From Hirudo medicinalis (taxonomy: Eukaryota > Annelida > Clitellata > Hirudinida > Hirudinidae): a stretch of 25,764 nucleotides of DNA. Both the position numbers and the translations under genes were made by a program. Position 1 is the stretch's first letter; every line of letters starts with the position of its first letter. The notes below the pieces were generated by a model. The model was not told where the DNA came from and ran no database searches. It worked only from the letters and a program-made list of their open reading frames with translations. Below are positions 19,386 through 25,764 of the stretch, in pieces. The stretch is from positions 125,342 to 151,105 of the forward strand of contig MPNW01000060.1 of the NCBI GenBank assembly GCA_011800805.1. The letters run 5' to 3'.

Positions 19386-20812
19386 CTAATGATTAAAACA
19401 ACAACAACAATAATAATAATAAATAGTTAATTTATAAAGCATAGCGTCAAAACTTATTCACAACCGAGCATCAATTTACCGATGGCGCCCTTAGCCTCAG
19501 GTGCAGGTTTTCCCTGAGAGGGCACAAGGACTCGGTGAATAGCGTGGAATTCCTCCACTATTCGAACATCCTCGTCACGTCCTCGACCGACAAAAACATT
19601 TGCCTCTGGGATGCTAGGATGGTTGGTTGGTTCTGTCTGTCTTCATCAGTGTCTGTCGCCAGTGCCGTTCCCAGGTCCTCGACCAAAGCGAGATGACTTT
19701 GAGAGCAGGGCTGAGACAACTGATAGTTCATTTGGTTCCTTCATCATCATCATCATCATCATCGTCGTCATCACCATCATCACCGCCACCATCATCATCA
19801 TTATCATCGTGATGATGATCATGACTGATAGTTCAATTGGTTCCTTCATCATCATCATCATCATCATCGTCGTCGTCGTCATCGTCATCATCATCACCAT
19901 CATCATCGTCATCGACTTTGTCGTCATTGTTGTCTGCCAACAGAACATTTGTGGAGACGTATTCAAGGGCCACAAGCATTCGGTCAACCACTGCAAGTTT
20001 AACATGAAGGTGGGCTCTTTTATTTTTTCCTTGGAATCATCATATAATCATCTGATGGTCATCAGGTAATCATCATCATCATCATCGTCATCGCCGTCAT
20101 CGTCGTCATCGTCAATGTCAGGTTATCATTGCCGTCGCTTAGTCTTATTGCTAATTAACCTTCCATGCATTCTGAATTTATCATAATCATAAATCATAAA
20201 ATCACAAATCACAACCTTTTCGTCGTTCCCGCTCCTATCAAGTCCTCCTAATTACGAAGTAGTATTGTGCTATTTATAACGAACAATAATCTGGATTTAA
20301 AAAAACAGGGAAACATGATAGTCTCCTGCGACAGCTCGGGACTCGTCATGACCTGGGACTTGAGGGCCAGGAAGGTCGTCAACAAGATCGACTGCGGACC
20401 CAGCAACGCCAACATGGTGTGCTTCGACCCGACCGGGCTGCTGGTCGTCGTGGCGACGGGCGACAACCTGGTCAAGGTCGTCGAGCTATCCAACGAGAAG
20501 GTGATTTTCGACCTGCTCCTGTCGAGTCCTTATCTCGTGCTTGTCGATGAGCATTGTCGTCGGCGAATGCGATGACTCGACACTCAATAATTTCCAAAAA
20601 TAATCTGCGATTTAGAAAGCACGCCCTGCCGCGCAGTATATTTTTCGTTGCCCTTTGTCCGATCCGTCCTTGTAAACGTCGGCCGACCTTTAACCCCTCA
20701 GGTTCGAAACATGCCAGGTCATATGGGGTCGGTTCAGTGCATCAACTACGACCCTCAAGGAGAGTACTTCATCTCGGGAGGCAACGACAGGGACGTCATC
20801 ATTTGGTCTTGA
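15339..20812 (+). CDS. SPAG16: Sperm-associated antigen 16 / PF20, axonemal central-apparatus WD40 protein
   Basis: Fifteen exons join in frame to 653 residues (human about 631): 15339-15378, 15458-15535, 15666-15739, 15873-15997, 16259-16396, 16761-17002, 17283-17596, 17832-17965, 18195-18335, 18717-18817, 19089-19173, 19501-19621, 19944-20009, 20309-20500, 20702-20812. PF20/SPAG16 is a central-pair component of motile cilia and flagella. The N terminus has acidic DYGYVPEDD, then LPEDFVRNFL...DAFQEEWY as in PF20. A coiled-coil region follows (about residues 140-235), then an Asn/Asp-rich linker. From about residue 382 there are seven WD-type repeats including SGDTTLKIWN, SSSLDSSAKIWD, RGHKDSVNSVEF, SSTDKNICLWDA, DSSGLVMTWDL and a closing SGGNDRDVIIWS, closely matching remembered PF20 order. 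Weaker splice sites are the donors at 15379 and 18336. Confidence 0.92.
17101..17185 (+). repeat. (ATT)n(GTT)n microsatellite in SPAG16 intron 6
   Basis: About seven ATT units pass directly into about twelve GTT units. Confidence 0.9.
18520..18685 (+). repeat. ATC/GTC microsatellite in SPAG16 intron 9
   Basis: An imperfect ATC-rich run ends in a nearly exact duplicate of about 35 bases (ATCTTTGTCATCATTACCATC occurs twice). It ends about 30 bases before the acceptor at 18716. Confidence 0.9.
18911..19088 (+). repeat. AT-rich minisatellite, about 68-bp unit, three copies, abutting a SPAG16 acceptor
   Basis: The unit TTTATTTATTTATTGATGGTAATATTTATTG...ATTAAAATTATTAATAA recurs about every 65-70 bases. 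The last copy reads TTTATTTATTTATTGAAG, and its AG is the acceptor of exon 19089-19173. Confidence 0.8.
19328..19430 (+). repeat. (AAT)n microsatellite in SPAG16 intron 11
   Basis: AATAATAAT units are interrupted by AAACTAATG and CAACAACAA; no coding content. Confidence 0.9.
19719..19920 (+). repeat. 105-bp tandem duplication carrying ATC microsatellites in SPAG16 intron 12
   Basis: ACTGATAGTTCATTTGGTTCC at 19719 recurs as ACTGATAGTTCAATTGGTTCC at 19824, each copy followed by an ATC/GTC run. The period is 105 bases. The long open readings over this intron come from the triplet repeats. Confidence 0.85.
20069..20118 (+). repeat. ATC/GTC microsatellite in SPAG16 intron 13
   Basis: A short imperfect ATC/GTC triplet run about 60 bases after the donor at 20010. 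Confidence 0.85.
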
Positions 20813-21378
20813 TGGCCAGGATTTGCAGAACTCTCCAAAGATCAGAGTAACAGGAACAGAAGACGTTATCCTGTAAATATTTTCTCGAATCGTCTGCTTT
20901 TTTTTTATATTATATCGTCGACTACATTAAGTCGTCCGCGTTGAAGACTTACATTTGAAGAATTTATCAACAAATCAATGTCAAAGTGTTTTGTTTTGGC
21001 GACCATGCCACGTGCTGTCAACTAAACTCTAGTGGAAAATAAATGTTTCTTTCTGGTAGCAGCAGAGACAAGAAGTACGACTATAAATTAACCAGACTGT
21101 AATAAATTTAAATTTAGATATTTGAAATATAGAAAATATAATTTGCTTATCAAGACACCTTTGGTTGCACTACTTGAGATTCTAATTCCAATTCTAAGAG
21201 ATTTTCAAACACATACTCAGTGCAGAAGCATTGCGAACAAACTGATTGAGAACAACTGTATTCAAAATAACTACAATGTTATAGAAAAGGTTTTTTTAAA
21301 TATTTACAAATCTATGTGATCAAGGCAAACATCCAAGAGATAAGTCCAATCAACAATGAAAATAAATATGTCTGTGAA
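20813..21378. other. SPAG16 3' UTR and AT-rich spacer
   Basis: It contains the AATAAA at 21038-21043. After that the DNA is AT-rich up to the stop codon of the minus-strand acidic gene. A second AATAAA lies at about 21359-21364. No further gene is visible. Confidence 0.6.
21038..21043 (+). terminator. AATAAA poly(A) signal of SPAG16
   Basis: A canonical hexamer 225 bases after the SPAG16 stop, followed within 30 bases by a TTTCTTTCTGG pyrimidine/G stretch that suits a cleavage region. Confidence 0.6.
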
Positions 21379-21945
21379 TTAAATTGAAGATCTGCCTCTC
21401 AGCTTCGTTCTATGGTATTCGTCGAAGCTTGAATTGTCCATTGTATCATCGAATTGATTGAGAGCTTCTGTTAACCTCTCTTGGTATTCCAATTCATCCA
21501 ACAACTCATCAATGAAACCAACGGGGATTGTGTACTCCTGGAAGCCAGTTACAAAACTTGAATCCATTTCAGAAAAATCTTTGGAGTCGTGATGATTAGG
21601 CAAACGTCCAGATAGTCTGGCCCTGCTGGAATCACAATCTGAAAAGTCCAAAGAGTCTGTGCTGTCATCGAAGTGCCTTAGAGCTCTGGTCCTCACCGCC
21701 TGTTCCTCTAATTCTACTTCTTTCTCTTCGATCATCTCATCTAAACTATATTCTTCTTGTAATTCACGCACAAAACTTTCGGAGAATTCGGAGTTGAAAG
21801 GATCATCTGAAAGATCGCCTATGTCATGCTTTGAGTAACGTAACAGTTTCTCAGACGATAGACTTTTTCTCAATACAACTCCTGTGAATTCTTCGTCTAT
21901 TCTTTCATCTAAAACTGGCGATTCTGGCAGTGTCTTGTCAGCCAT
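21379..21945 (-). CDS. Acidic single-exon protein with internal duplication, function unknown
   Basis: An uninterrupted minus-strand frame encodes 188 residues from an ATG at 21945 (MADKTLPESP). The frame stays open 16 codons further upstream, but without an ATG. The protein is strongly acidic and hydrophilic, with no signal peptide or membrane segment, so it is probably cytosolic or nuclear. Two halves align: SFVRELQEEYSLDEM...RTRALRHFDDSTDS...RLSGR (about residues 56-114) and SFVTGFQEYTIP...RLTEALNQFDDTMDN...KLRGR (about 128-186). I do not recognise the family. The intact length, the duplication and the lack of triplet repeats argue that it is a real gene. It is head-to-head with the ATP5PF gene. 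Confidence 0.7.
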   Translation of the reverse strand: MADKTLPESPVLDERIDEEFTGVVLRKSLSSEKLLRYSKHDIGDLSDDPFNSEFSESFVRELQEEYSLDEMIEEKEVELEEQAVRTRALRHFDDSTDSLDFSDCDSSRARLSGRLPNHHDSKDFSEMDSSFVTGFQEYTIPVGFIDELLDELEYQERLTEALNQFDDTMDNSSFDEYHRTKLRGRSSI

Positions 21946-22657
21946 CGAATAAATCTTGAGAATTACAGCCGAACCGAAATTGTAATAATGCAATTAAATA
22001 AATAACAGAAATTCTTGACAACGCATTGTAAGCATCCACTTAGCACCGATGAGAGTCAAAATTTAAAAAGCCCCGTTGTTTACATATTAATAGATAACAA
22101 ATCATGATAAAGTAAAACTATGAAATTTTACAGTAATATATAATTAAAATTCAAAAAAAATGCTACTAAATTTTAAATTAAGCAATAATTCAATAACTTG
22201 ATAATAGCAGTTCATTCACGTAAATTAGATGATATATTTTTGTTACATAACTTTAAAAATTACATAAAAACATTTTAAAATAACAAATTTTATCAAATAA
22301 TTTTTTTTAAGTAGTTGGGTAAAACACGATAGTGTCAATATTTGTCCTTGACTTGGCCCACCGGAGAAAATATCGTCCTCTTCTGAGTTAGTGAGATTTT
22401 GGAATTCGTGTCTGCTTTTTAATCCCGCAATATTTTTCTGAGTGAGCATGGATGCTTTGATTTTATTACGTCATTTGAAACATGTACTGCCCATTTTATT
22501 CCTTCGAGAACTCTTGTTTCTAGGCATATATAAATTCAACCTCAATCTGATTACCGACGTCAAAATGGATAAAACCACTAAACATGAAATTTTCTTGATT
22601 AAAGTTATGTGGACTTCATTAGTATAATTAAATGATTTTCCAGATACTTGGGACAAA
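21946..22657. promoter_or_regulatory. Divergent intergenic region between acidic gene (-) and ATP5PF (+)
   Basis: AT-rich DNA of about 700 bases without a supported gene. A TATATAAA at 22526-22533, about 130 bases before the ATP5PF start, is the best TATA-like sequence. A plus-strand frame at 22442-22627 (about 61 codons) is Leu/Ile-rich and looks random. The acceptor-like TTTTCCAG at 22636-22643 suggests that the ATP5PF 5' UTR may be spliced from an upstream exon that I cannot place. Confidence 0.4.
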
Positions 22658-23689
22658 ATGATGCTGCCAAGAATTGCACTCCTCTGTAGAGGAACAGTCC
22701 TTCGTACTGCCAAGAGGAACATTGGAATAACTGCTCCTTGCCTCCAGACTACTGCCACCGATCCGATCCAAAAGCTTTTCATCGACAAGATCCACGATTA
22801 TGCTGCAAAGAGCAAGTCGGTGTCTACTGATTAGTAACTATTAGCACTAACTATTGATTTTGTTTCCTTTTGATGTTTTTGCAACAGCGATCTGTTGGAT
22901 TAAGTTGTGTGGATTAAGATATTCATCTCATACTTTTAATAATGTCATATGACTGATTAGTCAATTAGTCGAACGTCTAGTTAGCAAATTAAGTTAAGTT
23001 CCAATCTTTTGGCATCTACTGAAAAGGCACGTTGAAATATTGTTTGGATAAATCCAATTCATATTTACTCGCGATCCTTAAGCGCTCCTGTTTAAAGGAT
23101 TCCGCTTATTATTCCAGCTAAGCCACTATCCAAGCACAATTTCATTCATCCGACATTATCGTTAAAATCCTTCAGGGCGGCCGGAGGCAAGCTGGTGGAC
23201 ATGAGTCCCGAGATGGAGAAGGGCCTCAAGGACGAGCTCGACAAGTTGGCCAAGCAGTACGGTTCCGTCGGGACAGACTTCACGAAGTTCCCCACCTTCA
23301 CCTTTAAAGGTCAGTTTGGTCGAGCACGAGTTTGCCAAGGCTTAAATATTCAAGAGGGCGGCCGACTATGACCCAAGGGGGTGTCAGCAGGAACGATACC
23401 CGAGCGCGGTTTTACCATTTCTTTGAAGTCCTGGGGAACACGCTGTCAATAGCTACGTTAAGAACAACTCCATCAAACGATTATCGTGAAACTGATTGCA
23501 TGATTGTTTATCTTTAAGATTTTTTTGCTCGCACCTCGGCCGACTTTGAATGTTATTTTGATTTCTCCAGAGCCTGAATTGGAGCCCGTCGGGCTTCAAA
23601 TCGACCCAAAGAAGTGGGAGGCCTTGCAAGAAGCTCAAGCAGAAGTCAAGAAGGAAGAAGACGATGACAAGTGCTGGTTTGAATACTGA
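22658..23689 (+). CDS. ATP5PF: ATP synthase-coupling factor 6, mitochondrial, with C-terminal extension
   Basis: Three exons (22658-22815, 23176-23309, 23571-23689) give 136 residues. Factor F6 is part of the peripheral stalk of mitochondrial F1Fo ATP synthase. The first 30 or so residues are Arg/Lys-rich without acidic residues, a typical import presequence (RRNIG-like KRNIGITAP). Then come the family core DPIQKLFIDKI, AGGKLVDMSPEMEKGLKDEL, LAKQYGS and the FPTFTFKEPELEP end. Human F6 has 108 residues and ends shortly after this point. Here about 32 more residues follow, containing DPKKWEALQEAQAEVKKEE and ending DDDKCWFEY. Tandem ATGs open the frame; the first was chosen. The exon phases (2 and 1) fit exactly. 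Confidence 0.92.
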
Positions 23690-23766
23690 TTTGCAGAAAT
23701 TCCGCGAGTCGACGTCCGTGCCGATCATTTTTTCGTTCTTCGTGTCGCCTGGCGACTCGAGCGAGG

Positions 23767-23772
23767 AATAAA
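23767..23772 (+). terminator. AATAAA poly(A) signal of ATP5PF
   Basis: A canonical hexamer 78 bases after the ATP5PF stop codon. Confidence 0.75.
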
Positions 23773-23818
23773 GTCAATTAATAGCTAAATCATAGCCGTC
23801 CTGTTGGTACGTTCAAAC

Positions 23819-23824
23819 TTTATT
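23819..23824 (-). terminator. Candidate AATAAA of an unseen minus-strand gene
   Basis: TTTATT on the plus strand is AATAAA on the minus strand, about 50 bases from the ATP5PF signal. It would suit a convergent minus-strand transcript coming from the right. Confidence 0.35.
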
Positions 23825-23853
23825 TACAAAAAAAATTACTTTTGGATTAAAAG

Positions 23854-24120
23854 TCAGGGGTTTTTAGGATTATATTGAATAACCCAAAGAAATAAAAATG
23901 GCAAACGAGGGGTACCGAATCGGTGGAAGGTGTAGGTCGGTTCCAGGGTAAAAAAACTTCGTTTTCGCAAAAAAGTTCGAGGTTTGCTCTCGAGCTGAGA
24001 TAAATTTGTAGTTTCAGACGTGCGGTAGACGCCGCAGGAGTCGCCTCGGCGACACCGTCGGTGCACGTTTTCCACTTCGCAATTTTCCGGGTGCAAAACA
24101 TCGGATGGTGGCTTTCTTTG
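23854..24120 (-). other. Possible terminal exon or 3' UTR of a minus-strand gene
   Basis: This stretch is richer in GC than its surroundings and open in two minus-strand frames. One ends at 23854, about 30 bases before the minus-strand AATAAA, and includes HPENCEVENVHRRCRRGDSC. I recognise no family and no strong acceptor. It may equally be 3' UTR. Confidence 0.2.
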
Positions 24121-24129
24121 GGGGTAATC

Positions 24130-25664
24130 AAGGCTTAATCGGTCTTAAGTGTAGATTTTACATTAGCGGGAGGAAGGGTGGTAAGTGCTGGCGAAAGCAG
24201 ACGCCTCTGACGCGCGTGTCACGGACGGTTTGACTCAGAGGTGCGTTTGAGTGTCATTCAATTTAGAGGAGGACTAAGAAGTTCCATTCGAAAATTCGTC
24301 GCTCAAAGTCTCAGTTAATCCGGCGTTTACGTGCCTCGTACGACGTGTCGAATAACACCGAATCGCCATCTTGCTTATTTTTTATTCTTGCCAAATTCAT
24401 TCGCTAAATTGCAGAATCTAACGATTTTGATTACTTAAAAAAAAAAAATTTTTGAAACTCGTCTCAGCGTGTTTACTTGAAAGTGTAAAATTTTAATTTA
24501 GCTGAGATATGGGAAGTTTTTAAAACTCATTACGTCTGGGATTAACGAGGGCAAACTCGTTCCTAGCGAACGTCATCATCCTAATGAAATTGTTTATTCC
24601 CGATTTAAGGAAGTTTTAATTTCAGAAAGATTTTAAAAGTTGAATTGAAATTGATAAAAATTGTACCTCAGCACGTCGCAGAAACTAATAAGCGAAATCG
24701 ATTTACTGTCTTCGGCTCGACGATGTGAACGCTTGCAATAAAATAACATTAATAAGTTGATAGTTATAATCGTACCAAATAATAAATTTTTACCCAAAGC
24801 ATCATCAGCACTAATTATGATCACATTTTTTGAGATCTTTGGTTTTCCATATTTAATAATAGTTGATTTATATGACGCCACATGCATAGCCATAACCATT
24901 CGAAAGTCCTTAGTCTTTAGCAAATCAAAAAGCAATATTAAAGCCAGGATGTAAACCCGAACCCGCTATTCTGCCAATAATTTTGGATGGAGGACGGAGG
25001 CAAACTGTGGCCCGCGGGTCTCAAGACAGCCTTGGACACATTTTAGGATTGGATACATTGTTTGTACTGATAATAATACTAACATAGTATTTTTCATTCA
25101 CATTCATCATTCAATTCTACATCATATTTTTAATGCATGTGATCATCATGCGCTTATGCAAATCATCGACATGAGTAAAGACTATCTATTACCAAATCGT
25201 TAAGTTGATTTTAGTCTACATCTCTTTAAACAAATATCGTGGATATCACCGGGACCTTCATTTCAACTTTCTCCAGGGGGGCCTTCGGTGCTCAAACATT
25301 CCCGATAAGACGACCTCTCTATGCTTCTCATCAAAAGCCAGTGGGCAATGGGGCAACCACCCTAGGTATCACAAACTAAGAATTTCTTAGCGTGGGGCCA
25401 GCCCTGTGGCAAGAAGCCTAAACTTTTGACCATCCCTAACTTAAGGACATGCCTTTCGACCGGGAGAAAGTCGACGCTTAAATTGAACATTTTAAAAGTT
25501 AATGTTTAAAATTTCTCAACTAAAATCAAAATAATGAATGAAATTTACGATGGCTTCCGAGGCATTGAACGTGGAGTTCATGAATAAATAAGCGTGGAGA
25601 GATATGGCTATGATACTAATAAGGAGGACAATAACATAGCAGCATCAGTCTCAATACAGTTTTA
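24130..25664. other. Largely non-coding region
   Basis: I see no gene that can be supported. The only notable pieces are a GC-rich patch at 24180-24260, a GTGGCCCGCGGGTCTC patch at about 25007-25022 that recalls hAT-type transposon ends, and a weak candidate exon at 25277-25365. Confidence 0.5.
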
Positions 25665-25764
25665 ATAGTAATAATAATAATGATGATGATGATGATGATG
25701 ATAATAATAATAATAATAATAATCATAATCATAATAATAATAACAATAGCAACAACAATAACAA
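25665..25764 (+). repeat. AAT/GAT compound microsatellite at the window end
   Basis: AATAATAATGATGATGATG passes back into AAT and AATCAT units and continues to the last base. Confidence 0.9.

Noticed and set aside
22442..22627. Plus-strand 61-codon frame upstream of ATP5PF
   Set aside because: Leu/Ile-rich AT-biased sequence, ending before the ATP5PF start, with no domain. It is more likely promoter or 5' UTR.
24633..24954. Minus-strand frame of 100 codons and an overlapping plus-strand frame
   Set aside because: AT-rich, no family resemblance, no splice context and no poly(A) signal. They are consistent with chance.
1..25764. CRISPR array, bacterial operon or viral gene cluster
   Set aside because: No spaced direct repeats of CRISPR type and no viral proteins. 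Introns, poly(A) signals and animal-specific genes show nuclear metazoan DNA.

Overview
This is a window of nuclear DNA from an invertebrate animal. It has compact multi-exon genes with GT-AG introns of roughly 60-1600 bp, tRNA-derived SINE remnants, short inverted-repeat elements and many GAT/ATC, GTT and AAT microsatellites. The proteins are clearly metazoan: capicua, SPAG16/PF20, mitochondrial coupling factor 6 and a Ly6-type GPI protein. Gene style and repeat content would suit a lophotrochozoan such as an annelid or mollusc, but that is an inference and the species is not proven. All splice models were built by eye from splice sites, reading phase and remembered family alignments.

Layout. 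1-6015 (+): the 3' portion of a capicua (cic) transcriptional repressor gene, ten exons ending in the conserved C1 motif; the HMG-box part lies upstream of the window. 6016-8195: 3' UTR/intergenic DNA with long GAT microsatellites. 8196-10487 (+) and 10727-12363 (+): two tandem full-length enolase-like genes with many substituted active-site residues. 12624-about 15010 (-): a two-domain Ly6/uPAR (three-finger) protein with a C-terminal GPI-type tail; a SINE and a telomere-like degenerate repeat lie in its introns. 15339-20812 (+): a complete SPAG16/PF20 axonemal central-apparatus WD40 gene in 15 exons. 21379-21945 (-): a single-exon acidic protein of unknown function with an internal duplication. 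22658-23689 (+): ATP synthase coupling factor 6 (ATP5PF) with an unusual C-terminal extension. 23690-25764: mostly non-coding, with a possible 3' end of a minus-strand gene, one weak candidate exon and a terminal microsatellite.

How the genes relate. The genes are functionally unrelated neighbours (a nuclear repressor, enolase-like proteins, a surface protein, a ciliary protein and a mitochondrial ATP synthase subunit). The only real family relationship is the enolase tandem pair. Several neighbours are head-to-head (Ly6/SPAG16; acidic gene/ATP5PF) or tail-to-tail (enolase B/Ly6; ATP5PF/possible minus gene), so some probably share promoter regions or have abutting 3' ends. The most unusual content is the pair of enolase-like genes. 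Both replace the residue equivalent to yeast His373 with Asp and both lose Glu211. One has also lost all three magnesium ligands while keeping an otherwise intact full-length fold, which suggests a lineage of expressed pseudoenzymes.
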